From Ardenticatenaceae bacterium (lineage in GTDB: Bacteria > Chloroflexota > Anaerolineae > Promineifilales > Promineifilaceae): DNA of 64,000 nt. Under the pieces are notes generated by a model, which saw only the letters and a list, made by a program, of their open reading frames with translations, was not told where the DNA came from and made no database searches. The stretch lies in contig WYBM01000025.1 of NCBI GenBank assembly GCA_011525915.1, positions 1 through 64,000 of the forward strand, read 5' to 3'. Below are positions 43,991 to 52,086 of the stretch, one piece after another; within the stretch, counting starts at the first letter, position 1, and the number at the start of each line of letters is the position of its first letter. The translations under genes and the position numbers were made by a program.

Positions 43991-46405
43991 TTATTCATAT
44001 GCCAAAGTTTGCCGTACACTCATACGTGACGCGTTCCAGGCAGGCAGGAAGCTGGCAAACAGAGCAATCACAATCATCATAAACAGCCAGATAAAGGCCC
44101 AATCGGCGGCAAACCGATAGTTTAGTGGCGCTTCTAGCAGTTCCCGGCCAACGGTATCGCTGAGAAACTGGCCTATTGGATAAGCCAAAAGGCTGCCAAA
44201 CAACCAGCTGATCAAGCCGACGGTCATGCCTTCCACCATGACAATTTTCAGAATTGTACCGTCAGAAGCACCGACAGCACGCATGACGCCAATTTCACGA
44301 GTGCGTTCCAGCACGTTGATGCTCATGGTGCCTGTTAGGCCCAGGCCGCCTACCAGGGCCAGCAGCACGGCCATCACCGTCAGCAGCACAACAATGATGT
44401 TAAATTGGTACTCGATGGTTTCCCGCAGTTTGGCCGTGATACTGGTGGCCGAAACCGCATACCCTTTACTTTCAAAATAGTCGCGCACACGCCTTTCCAA
44501 CGTCCGCTGGAAAGCGGGGCTGCTGTCCTGGCCCACAATTTGCACGCCGGTGGCTTTGCCCACAAAGCGAATTTCACGGGCCAGGAATTCCTGGTTAGTA
44601 TACCCGATGCCCCCCGTCATGACCCCCTGAACAATGCCTACTACATGCCAGTCTGATTCACGGCCGTTAACCTTTAGTGTGACCACATCCCCTAACCTAA
44701 TATCTGGTTCTTCTTTGATGACGAGCGAATTAAGGACAAGGGCATTTTGGTCAGCCGGCAGCAGCCAGCGACCTTGCAGCAGGGTTGGCTGGATGGTTCT
44801 AGCATCTGGGGCAATGCCCAACAAAAAAAAGCTCTCGCCTTCTTCTTCATCTTGCACACGCTGGGCCTGAGCGCCGATCCAGCTTTCGGCTACAGCCACG
44901 CCAGGCACCTGGTAAGCCAGGCGCTGAATCTCCTCAATGCGATGCTCTTTGGTAAAATCCACGCTGACATCAAAGGCAAAATAGCGCAAAGCATCATCCA
45001 ATGTGCCCAACAGAGAGGCATGGACACTCAGTACGCCAATAAAAATAGCGCCACCCAGGGTGAGGGTAAACAGGGTCAGCGCCAGGCGCGCCTTGCGGCG
45101 GATGGTGTTACGCAGGGAAATGCGCATGGGGCGGGAAAGGCGCAGCATCGTGGCCGACAACCAATTGACAAACCGATCTAACAAACTGGCACCAAACTGC
45201 CCTTTGCCCAGACCATGTTCGCTCAGCGCTTCGCGCACGGTAATGGCGGACCCGCGAATAACAGGCACCATCGCCGCTACGACCGGCACAAAAATAGCCA
45301 CGGCCGTTTGTATCATCAAGACATTAGGGGGAACACGCAAACCGGCCAGTTCAAAGTTAATAAGCCCGGCGATAAAACCGGCAAGGCCATAAGCAGCCAC
45401 ACCGCCTAAGGGCACCGCCACCACCAGAGACAGCAGGCCAAAAATAGTGACGGCCACCAGGTACATGGCCACAACCTGGCTGCGTCGTGCCCCTACCGCT
45501 TTCATGATGCCTATTTGCTGGGTATGCTGTGCCAGCAAGCCATTGATGATGTTTACGACCAGAAAACCGCTGGCAAAAAGAGAGAGAAAACCCAACACGC
45601 CCAAAATGGCCAGCATGGGCTGCACCACCTCATTGGCCGGGTGCTCACCAGGTTCGGGAATCCAGGTGAAGTAGTGGGCATAACTGGCACGTTCAATCTT
45701 GTTTTCCACCTGCCTGGCCACCACTTCCACCTGTTCTTTGGTCACATTGTCACCAGCCAGCCGGATGTGAACCTCATCAAAATCACGGCCGTAACCCAGC
45801 CATTCCATGGTATCTCGGTTGACATAACCAATCGGCTGGTTAGTGAACTGCACCGGCTCCACAAAAATGTCATGTGCCAGACCCGCGATAGTAAGTTCCC
45901 GGATACGGCCGTCGGGCGTTTCTACCCGCAGCAACTCCCCCACCTCTGCCTGCGTATAAGCCAGTGAGGCCTGCTCCACAATAATGGCGTGGTCTGGCGG
46001 CGGCCATGCCCCAGACACCGGCTCAATGGCATGGAGCTGCATCGCTTCATAATCCGGCCGGGACACCAGGTTCAGGCTTACTTCTTCATCCGGTCCTACC
46101 AATAGGGGCATCGTCCAGTCACGGCGAGCATCTACCCGGGCCACATCGGCCACACTCTCGATGGTATGCAAAAGCTCCGGGTCAAATGCGTCCATGGTAA
46201 TAATGGCATGCGCCGGGTGTGTGGCCCCATATAGTGCGGCCAAATCTTCTTCCAACAACGTTTGTGTGCCGGCGATCATACCAATGGCTAAAACACCAAT
46301 GGCTATCGACAGCACCACCAGGACGGTGCGAATTTTGTTACCGCCCAGGTCTTTAAGAACTTTACGCCAGCGTGGTCTTATCATCTTGATGGTCCATTTA
46401 TTCAT
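43991..46405 (-). CDS. ABC transporter permease, FtsX/MacB type with two FtsX units
   Basis: 804 residues from ATG 46405 (a TTG lies three codons upstream; no ribosome site for either). An N-terminal membrane segment (RTVLVVLSIAIGVLAIGMIA), an exported domain, then an FtsX block of three segments at about 280-400 (LGFLSLFASGFLVVNIINGL). A second such unit begins at about 450 (LALTLFTLTLGGAIFIGVLS) and ends in the last FtsX block (IIVVLLTVMAVLLALVGGLG). The motif ERTREIGVMRAVGAS is typical. Such permeases export lipids, peptides or drugs, or work mechanically on the wall. Between its ATPase and adaptors in one operon. Confidence 0.93.
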   Translation of the reverse strand: MNKWTIKMIRPRWRKVLKDLGGNKIRTVLVVLSIAIGVLAIGMIAGTQTLLEEDLAALYGATHPAHAIITMDAFDPELLHTIESVADVARVDARRDWTMPLLVGPDEEVSLNLVSRPDYEAMQLHAIEPVSGAWPPPDHAIIVEQASLAYTQAEVGELLRVETPDGRIRELTIAGLAHDIFVEPVQFTNQPIGYVNRDTMEWLGYGRDFDEVHIRLAGDNVTKEQVEVVARQVENKIERASYAHYFTWIPEPGEHPANEVVQPMLAILGVLGFLSLFASGFLVVNIINGLLAQHTQQIGIMKAVGARRSQVVAMYLVAVTIFGLLSLVVAVPLGGVAAYGLAGFIAGLINFELAGLRVPPNVLMIQTAVAIFVPVVAAMVPVIRGSAITVREALSEHGLGKGQFGASLLDRFVNWLSATMLRLSRPMRISLRNTIRRKARLALTLFTLTLGGAIFIGVLSVHASLLGTLDDALRYFAFDVSVDFTKEHRIEEIQRLAYQVPGVAVAESWIGAQAQRVQDEEEGESFFLLGIAPDARTIQPTLLQGRWLLPADQNALVLNSLVIKEEPDIRLGDVVTLKVNGRESDWHVVGIVQGVMTGGIGYTNQEFLAREIRFVGKATGVQIVGQDSSPAFQRTLERRVRDYFESKGYAVSATSITAKLRETIEYQFNIIVVLLTVMAVLLALVGGLGLTGTMSINVLERTREIGVMRAVGASDGTILKIVMVEGMTVGLISWLFGSLLAYPIGQFLSDTVGRELLEAPLNYRFAADWAFIWLFMMIVIALFASFLPAWNASRMSVRQTLAYE

Positions 46406-46435
46406 CAACCGCAATGCGGCTCAATGACGCTCGTT

Positions 46436-47212
46436 TTAGGGGGTATGGCTGACAACCTGGGGAGATTGATGATGTACTTCGTCTACAATACGGCCGTCGG
46501 CAATGACAACGGTGCGCGTGACCCGGCTGGCCAGTTCATTATCATGGGTCACCATCAGAATCGTTTTACCATTGTCAATAAGCTCTTGAAATAATTTGAA
46601 GATAGCATCGGCTGTTTTAGAATCCAGATTACCGGTGGGTTCATCAGCGGCCAGAATAGGCGGATCGTTGGCCAATGCCCGAGCAATAGCCACACGCTGC
46701 TGCTGCCCACCTGATATTTCTGAAGGCAGTTTATCTGCTTGGTCGGCCATATCTACCTGTGCCAGTAAATGTAACGCCCTTTCTCTGCGCTCTTTTTGAC
46801 TATACATGTCACAAAAATCCATCGGCAGCATAATGTTTTCGGCACAGGTGAGCATAGGCAGTAATTGGAAAAATTGAAAGATAACACCCACCGTACGGCC
46901 GCGCCATTCAGCCATGGGGCCTTCTTTAAGGTTATGTACGGCCGTACCATTAATATGAACCAGGCCCGTGCTGGGGCGATCAATGCCGGTGATCATGTTG
47001 ATGAGCGTGGTTTTGCCGCTGCCAGATTTGCCCACGACGGCCACAAATTCACCCCGGTCTATTTGCAAGTCAAGGCCATCAAGGGCAATAAAATCCCCCA
47101 CGGGGGTAACAAAGGCCTTAACCACCTGGTTTAACTCTATGAGATGTGTGGGGGTATAGGGAACACGGCCATTGACCTTTTCTTGAGTGCGCAAAAGCTG
47201 TTTAAACATCAT
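46436..47212 (-). CDS. ABC transporter ATP-binding protein, LolD/MacB type
   Basis: 258 residues; first gene of the export operon. Walker [11 protein letters not shown]-loop [12 protein letters not shown], signature [15 protein letters not shown], Walker [14 protein letters not shown], and a switch His in [11 protein letters not shown]. The PTGNLDSKT sequence is usual for the LolD/MacB/FtsE group that works with FtsX-like permeases, as here. A GAGG lies just upstream of ATG 47212 and ATG 47209. A two-hairpin repeat (47229-47342) fills the upstream region and may influence expression. Confidence 0.95.
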   Translation of the reverse strand: MMFKQLLRTQEKVNGRVPYTPTHLIELNQVVKAFVTPVGDFIALDGLDLQIDRGEFVAVVGKSGSGKTTLINMITGIDRPSTGLVHINGTAVHNLKEGPMAEWRGRTVGVIFQFFQLLPMLTCAENIMLPMDFCDMYSQKERRERALHLLAQVDMADQADKLPSEISGGQQQRVAIARALANDPPILAADEPTGNLDSKTADAIFKLFQELIDNGKTILMVTHDNELASRVTRTVVIADGRIVDEVHHQSPQVVSHTP

Positions 47213-47228
47213 AACCTCAACTGTATGT

Positions 47229-47342
47229 TAGGTAATCGGCAACAATCCTTCAGAATTAAGATCGTTTTAGGCGCTGCCGATTCCTTGAGGAAACCGCACA
47301 AAACTGGTACGTCATATTTGCGAAAACTTTGTGCGGTTTACC
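47229..47342. repeat. Two-hairpin dispersed element, family D copy 2
   Basis: It shares TAGGTAATCGGCAACAAT with copy 1 (38346). Inner arms are GTAATCGGC (47232-47240) and GCCGATT (47276-47282). Outer arms are AAACCGCACAAA (47291-47302) and TTTGTGCGGTTT (47328-47339). The outer arms differ from copy 1 by a paired change (A-T to G-C), so the stem is preserved. Confidence 0.8.
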
Positions 47343-47720
47343 TATGTGAGCGCCAGCGTCTATACGACATGATCGTCAGAAAGTTTCCCAACTGACAGCT
47401 ATGGTCGGATACAGGTACATGGATAAACCTGGTTCCTGACCAAGACACCATCCCATCACTTGAGTCTTTTCCAGTAGACGAGGGGTTTTTGCAGCATGTC
47501 ATCGAATGCCTGCATATCTATAACCGACTTTAAAGAAACGGTACAATTAGTACCTCAGGGAAATGGTGATGATAAACACTTTGTGACCATTTAAAACAAC
47601 TTTTCCTGTACCAAAGTGAAGGGCACGTCAAATGCAGCCAGACCTCCCATTCCGCCATCGGCTGAAGCCGATGGCCAGAGAAGGCTTAAACTTAGAAATA
47701 TTGTCAGGAAGAGGTAAAAA
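47343..47720. other. Intergenic stretch without a recognised gene
   Basis: About 380 bp between the family D repeat and the S1 promoter. No frame on either strand has a ribosome site and plausible protein. The only structure I see is the perfect hairpin at 47654-47675. Confidence 0.5.
47654..47675. repeat. Perfect hairpin GCCATCGGC-TGAA-GCCGATGGC
   Basis: A 9-bp perfect stem with TGAA (plus) or TTCA (minus) loop, resembling short REP-like palindromes. It has no T-tract on either side, so it is not an obvious terminator. It is the only copy in this window. Confidence 0.5.
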
Positions 47721-47749
47721 TTGACAACCCCAGAGTGAGCCGATATAAT
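47721..47749 (+). promoter_or_regulatory. Full-consensus sigma-70 promoter of the S1-infA operon
   Basis: TTGACA (47721-47726), exactly 17 bases, then TATAAT (47744-47749). Both hexamers match the consensus fully. Transcription should start near 47756, which gives a leader of about 265 bases before the S1 start. Confidence 0.9.
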
Positions 47750-47958
47750 CGCCAAGTTGGGTACTGTTGGCTGAAATCATCATTTTTCAATAGTCGCTTT
47801 ACAATTGTAAACCTGTGGAATGTGTACCTGAACCGGATACCTATACACCGCGTGAGGCATGCATTTCTGGAGGCGCTCAAATTCTAGAGTTACATTCTGG
47901 ATAACGGTTCGTAAACGGCAAACATATTCCTTGAAAAATGGCTCGGCCAGTCCCACAG

Positions 47959-47989
47959 GAAAACTCGTGCGACGGTCGAGTTTTCTTTT
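47959..47989 (+). promoter_or_regulatory. Terminator-like hairpin in the S1 leader
   Basis: GAAAACTCG (47959-47967) and CGAGTTTTC (47977-47985) form a perfect 9-bp stem with a 9-base loop, followed by TTTTA. It lies about 35 bases before the S1 start codon. The stem is AT-rich, so it may be a weak attenuator or a structure for autoregulation by S1. Confidence 0.45.
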
Positions 47990-48020
47990 ATCCCAAACCA
48001 CGAGAAGAGATTTTATTAGC

Positions 48021-49457
48021 ATGATGGAAGATACCAGTTTCGAAGAGTTTTTAGATAAACATGATTATGAGTTGCCTCAGGTTGGCGATATCCGCAAAGG
48101 GATTATCGTAGCCATTACCCAGCAGGGAGTCATTATAGATTTGGGCCTGAAACGAGACGGCATTGTGCCCAGTTCAGACTTGTCCAAACTAGAAGAGGAT
48201 GAAAAGGCAGCTCTGCATGTCAATGACGAAATTGCTGTCTACGTGACCAATACAGAGGCGCCAGATAGCCTGCAAGTATCCATCCACCTGGCCAAGATGA
48301 ACCAGGATTGGATCGATGCAGAGACACTTCTGGCCACCGGTGACATTTTTGAAGGCGAAGTCATTGGCTACAACAAGGGTGGGGCGATTGTGCCTTACGG
48401 CCGTTTGCGTGGTTTTATACCCGCCTCTCACCTTTCCGAACTGACACGTGGCCTGAATGACCGGCAGCGCCAGCAAAAACTGGCAAAGCTGCGCGGACAG
48501 ATGATTCCGCTTAAAGTCATTGAAGTAGACCGCCGCCGCCGTCGCCTGGTCTTTTCCCAACGTGACGCCCAGAAAGAGTGGGAAGAAATTCAGAAAGGCG
48601 AGTTGTTGGAAAAATTAAAAGAAGGGGACACATTACACGGCCGTGTAAGTGGCCTGCGTGATTTTGGTATCTTCGTAGACCTGGGCGGCGCTGATGGTCT
48701 GGTGCATATTTCTGAACTGGCCTGGCACCGCATTGACCACCCCCGTGAAGTTGTCAAAGTTGGTGATGACATTGACGTCTATGTCTTAAAGATTGACCGG
48801 GAAGATCAGCGGATCAGCCTGAGCCGTAAACGTCTGCTGCCCAACCCCTGGGATACGGTAGAAGAGCGGTACCAGGTTAATGATCTTGTTGAAGGCAACA
48901 TTACCCGTATTGTAGATTACGGCGCTTTTGCAGAACTTGAACCGGGCATTGAAGGGCTGCTGCATCTTTCACAATTATCCCGAGGCCAGGTAGATAATGC
49001 TGCCGAGGTTGTGCAGGAAGGGGAAACCCACTTGCTGCGGGTGGTCAGCATTGACCAGGAACGTCAGCGGATAGGCCTGAGCCTGCGTGCCGTCAGCGCC
49101 AGCGAGCAGATTGAATGGATGTCTCGTAAGCAGGCCGCCGCCGCCGAAGCCGCAGAAATGGCCGCCGCCAACGATGTTGAAGCGGAAGAAGTGGCTGAAG
49201 AACCAGAGATGGCTGAAGATGTTGTTGAAGAGGTAACGGACACAGAGGTAGAAACTGTGTCTGAGGTAGAAGATGCCCCGGTGGAAGCAGAAGAAAACAA
49301 AGCATTGGCGGCAGAAGAAGATACGGCAGCAGCGCAGACAGCACCCGACGAATCTGAAACGACCGAAGAAACCGAAGAAACAATGTCTGCTGAATCTGAG
49401 GCAGAATCAGAAAGTAGTAATGAACCTGAACCTGCCCAGGAAAATGAAGAAAGTTAA
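48021..49457 (+). CDS. rpsA: Ribosomal protein S1-like protein with four S1 domains and acidic tail
   Basis: 478 residues from ATG 48021 ([20 protein letters not shown]); the frame is open further upstream but that part is leader. Four S1 domains follow at roughly 17-85, 100-180, 190-260 and 275-345, e.g. [20 protein letters not shown] and [20 protein letters not shown]. The first two are more diverged, as in ribosome-binding domains of true S1. The last 125 residues are Glu/Ala-rich and very acidic. S1 brings mRNA to the 30S subunit. infA follows after 2 bp, so two initiation proteins are made together. The actual role as S1, rather than another S1-repeat protein, is probable. Confidence 0.88.
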   Translation: MMEDTSFEEFLDKHDYELPQVGDIRKGIIVAITQQGVIIDLGLKRDGIVPSSDLSKLEEDEKAALHVNDEIAVYVTNTEAPDSLQVSIHLAKMNQDWIDAETLLATGDIFEGEVIGYNKGGAIVPYGRLRGFIPASHLSELTRGLNDRQRQQKLAKLRGQMIPLKVIEVDRRRRRLVFSQRDAQKEWEEIQKGELLEKLKEGDTLHGRVSGLRDFGIFVDLGGADGLVHISELAWHRIDHPREVVKVGDDIDVYVLKIDREDQRISLSRKRLLPNPWDTVEERYQVNDLVEGNITRIVDYGAFAELEPGIEGLLHLSQLSRGQVDNAAEVVQEGETHLLRVVSIDQERQRIGLSLRAVSASEQIEWMSRKQAAAAEAAEMAAANDVEAEEVAEEPEMAEDVVEEVTDTEVETVSEVEDAPVEAEENKALAAEEDTAAAQTAPDESETTEETEETMSAESEAESESSNEPEPAQENEES

Positions 49458-49459
49458 GT

Positions 49460-49726
49460 ATGGCTCAAAAAGACAAGCTGGAAGTTGAAGGAACCATTAT
49501 AGAACTGCTGCCCAATACCCAATTTAAAGTGGAATTGGATAATGGGCACAAGGTTTTGGCATACCTTTCCGGACGGATGCGTAAGTATTATATTCGCATC
49601 TTGTTAGGTGACCGGGTACGCGTAGAAATGACACCATATGACTTGGCACGTGGCCGTATCACCTACCGTTACCGCAACCGGCAAGAGGCGCCTTCGGCCT
49701 CTTCATCATCTTCCGCTGACGAATAA
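49460..49726 (+). CDS. infA: Translation initiation factor IF-1
   Basis: 88 residues. The OB fold is clear: [60 protein letters not shown], then TYRY. Normal IF-1 ends near residue 72; this one adds a tail of about 15 residues rich in Ser ([12 protein letters not shown]). IF-1 binds the ribosomal A site in initiation. Two bases separate it from the S1 stop, and a strong terminator follows. Confidence 0.95.
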   Translation: MAQKDKLEVEGTIIELLPNTQFKVELDNGHKVLAYLSGRMRKYYIRILLGDRVRVEMTPYDLARGRITYRYRNRQEAPSASSSSSADE

Positions 49727-49778
49727 GAAAAGCTTATTTAACTGTTGGGTCACTGCTCATTTGAGCAAAACCGGTGGG

Positions 49779-49810
49779 CGCTGCGAATGTATCGCAGCGT
49801 TTTTGTTTTT
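49779..49810 (+). terminator. Rho-independent terminator after infA
   Basis: CGCTGCGA-ATGTA-TCGCAGCG, a perfect 8-bp stem, is followed by TTTTTGTTTTT. The end of the T-tract touches the stop codon of the convergent prmA gene (49809-49811). Confidence 0.95.
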
Positions 49811-50723
49811 ATTGGGTCGCAATAATAGCGACCCAATCATGAATAACCAGGGTTTCAAGAATGCGCCCCCCGGCCAGAACCACGGCCGTGAGTACATCCT
49901 CTGCCTGTTCCTCAATAATTCCACTCAAGATCAAATGCCCGCCGGGTGCCACGTAACCCATCAGGCCGCTGTCATCTAACAAAGCCACAATGACAGGAGC
50001 CAGAATATTAACCACAACCACGTTCCACCCCTGCTGTGTGACAGAGGCCAGCGTGCCTTGTTGAAAAGCGAGATCAGGCAGGTTGTTAAGATGGGCGTTG
50101 GCCACGGCCGTTTTCACCGCCACCTCATCGACATCCACCCCCAATAACCGGGCTGCGCCCAGTTTGGCCGCAGCAATTGCCAGAATACCAGACCCTGTGC
50201 CCACATCACATACAGAGTCGCCTGGTTTTACAAATTTTTCTAGTGCCTGTAGGCACATTTGTGTGGTAGGGTGTAGCCCTGTGCCAAAGGCCATACCAGG
50301 ATCCAACGTCAACACGACGTCATTGGGCTGCATACCATCAATGGTGCCGACCTGGGTTTCGTCAATCCAGCTTGGCTGTATCCAGATGTGTTTACCAATG
50401 CGGAAGGGGTGATAATGTGCTTTCCAGGCATTGGCCCAATCTTCCTCTTGTAATTGGCGAAAGGTAGGCGGTGGTATAGGATACAGACGACCCAAAAAGT
50501 AGATGATCTCTTCAATACGCCGGCGTAGTTTGGGGGTATCTTCGTGGTCGGGGATATAAATTTTGACGGTCACGGCCGTTTCCAGCGCGTCTGGGTCTAC
50601 CGAAGACATATCACCAAGTTGTTCCAGGACAACACCATCTTGGTAGGCAAACGGCCGTAGCTTTTCCGCCACGGCTTCGGCCCCTTCCCCATCCGTCACG
50701 ACGCTCACTTCTAACCAATACAT
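49809..50723 (-). CDS. prmA: Ribosomal protein L11 methyltransferase
   Basis: 304 residues. The N-terminal L11-binding part (YWLEVSVVTDGEGAEAVAEK) leads to DWANAWKAHYHPFRIGKHIW, then the methyltransferase core: GMAFGTGLHPTTQMCL, the SAM-binding loop VCDVGTGSGILAIAAAKLGA (about 167-186), and VVVNILAPVIVALL. It methylates lysines of L11 with SAM. It is the last gene of the heat-shock operon, a known prmA position after dnaJ in many bacteria. A family A repeat separates it from dnaJ. Confidence 0.96.
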   Translation of the reverse strand: MYWLEVSVVTDGEGAEAVAEKLRPFAYQDGVVLEQLGDMSSVDPDALETAVTVKIYIPDHEDTPKLRRRIEEIIYFLGRLYPIPPPTFRQLQEEDWANAWKAHYHPFRIGKHIWIQPSWIDETQVGTIDGMQPNDVVLTLDPGMAFGTGLHPTTQMCLQALEKFVKPGDSVCDVGTGSGILAIAAAKLGAARLLGVDVDEVAVKTAVANAHLNNLPDLAFQQGTLASVTQQGWNVVVVNILAPVIVALLDDSGLMGYVAPGGHLILSGIIEEQAEDVLTAVVLAGGRILETLVIHDWVAIIATQ

Positions 50724-50742
50724 AGGTCACGTCACCTAAAGG

Positions 50743-50845
50743 CTAGTACCAGTCATCAGAAGTCGGTCATCAGTTTTCAGTAGATTATTTCCAGAGATAA
50801 GCCAGCACTAAAAACTGGTCACTGATGACTGAAAACTGATACTAG
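50743..50845. repeat. Palindromic intergenic repeat, family A copy 3
   Basis: 103 bp with ends CTAGTACCAGT and ACTGATACTAG, and the internal ATTTCCAGAGATAAGCCAGC shared with the other copies. The terminal CTAG supplies the dnaJ stop codon (50842-50844 on minus). Confidence 0.85.
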
Positions 50846-52002
50846 GCGCCAAATACGTCACCAAAAGCTTCTTTTAGCTGGTCTAGAATACCTTTTTCTG
50901 ACCTGGGCACCACTTCCTTCCCCAATGTCCGCGACAGCTCCTTAAACAGATGCTGCTGTTCCTTTGTCAATTTCTTGGGAATAGACACCTGGATAATCAC
51001 GTGCATATCCCCCCGGCCCATTGAACGGTTACGACCACTGCGATCTAATCTGGGTACACCTTTGTTTCGCAGCTTAAACACCTTTCCCGGCTGCGTCCCC
51101 ACGGGAATTTCCAAAGATTCATCGCCGTCCAATGTAGGGATCGTCACCATATCACCCAATGCTGCCTGGGCCACGTTAATGTGCAAATCCATAAAAACAT
51201 CATCACCACGCCGCTGAAAATACTCATGTGGCTCCACGCGAATCACCACATACAAATTCCCTGGCGGGCCGCCTGCCATGCCTGGTCCCCCTTCGCTGCT
51301 CAACCGGATTTGGGTATCATTATCTACCCCAGGGGGGACCTTCACCTTTAGCGTTCGTGACTGTAAGACCTGCTTCTGGCCATGACACATGGTGCAAGGC
51401 TTGGGAATTTGCTCACCGCTGCCCTGGCAGGTGGGGCAGGTGGTCACATTCACAAACTGCCCTAGAATAGATTGCTGCACGCGCCGTACTTCGCCGCTTC
51501 CATTACACGTTGTACACGTAATGGGGTTGGTCCCTGGTTCAGCACCAGAGCCATAACATTGGGAGCAAATCTCAGGGCGGCGCACATCAATATCTTGTTC
51601 AGTGCCAAAAACCGCTTCCTCAAAGGAGATTTTTAAGTCATAACGTAAATCGGCGCCCCGTGCAGGTCCGCGACGACGACGGCGGCCACCACTGAAGCCG
51701 GCCCCAAACAGGTCCTCAAAGATATCGGCAAACCCACCAAAACCCTCAAAACCGGAAAACCCAGCACCGGCGCCATTATCAACACCAGCATGGCCATACC
51801 GATCATAAGCAGCCCGCATTTGATCGTCAGATAAAATCTCATAAGCTCGCTGCACTTCTTTGAAATGATCTTCAGCGCCAGCTTCTTTATTGACATCGGG
51901 GTGATATTGGCGCGCTTTAACCCGGTAAGCCTTCTTAATTTCTTCTTTCGAGGCTTGCCGGCCAATACCTAAAACGTCGTAAAAATCTCGTTGAGTTGCC
52001 AT
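50842..52002 (-). CDS. dnaJ: Chaperone DnaJ
   Basis: 386 residues. J domain (1-70) with HPD in RQYHPDVNKE. Gly/Phe region (FSGFEGFGGFADIFEDLFGA), then a zinc-binding region with four cysteine motifs CSQCYGSG, CTTCNGSG, CPTCQGSG and CTMCHGQK (the last lacks the usual G-x-G end). Client-binding C-terminal domains follow. DnaJ delivers clients to DnaK and stimulates its ATPase. It follows dnaK after 84 bp that hold a family C repeat. The stop codon lies in a family A repeat. Confidence 0.97.
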   Translation of the reverse strand: MATQRDFYDVLGIGRQASKEEIKKAYRVKARQYHPDVNKEAGAEDHFKEVQRAYEILSDDQMRAAYDRYGHAGVDNGAGAGFSGFEGFGGFADIFEDLFGAGFSGGRRRRRGPARGADLRYDLKISFEEAVFGTEQDIDVRRPEICSQCYGSGAEPGTNPITCTTCNGSGEVRRVQQSILGQFVNVTTCPTCQGSGEQIPKPCTMCHGQKQVLQSRTLKVKVPPGVDNDTQIRLSSEGGPGMAGGPPGNLYVVIRVEPHEYFQRRGDDVFMDLHINVAQAALGDMVTIPTLDGDESLEIPVGTQPGKVFKLRNKGVPRLDRSGRNRSMGRGDMHVIIQVSIPKKLTKEQQHLFKELSRTLGKEVVPRSEKGILDQLKEAFGDVFGA

Positions 52003-52010
52003 GTTTTCCG

Positions 52011-52085
52011 TAACCGGTAATCGGTCACCAGTGAAGGGTAATCAGTTACTGGCACTGACGACCCCTCACGACTGACCGATAACCG
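52011..52085. repeat. Palindromic GTAACCGGTAATCGGT repeat, family C copy 2
   Basis: GTAACCGGTAATCGGTCA on the left and TGACCGATAACCGTT on the right are inverted partners, with CAGTGAAGGGTAATCAGTTACTGG-like sequence between. It fills the gap between dnaK and dnaJ, from 9 bp above the dnaJ ATG to the dnaK stop. Confidence 0.65.
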
Positions 52086-52086
52086 T

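Noticed and set aside
47859..48020. Upstream extension of the S1 frame by 54 codons
   Set aside because: It covers the leader hairpin, has no S1 homology (basic, Ser/Arg-rich) and ends in the family's usual start [10 protein letters not shown].
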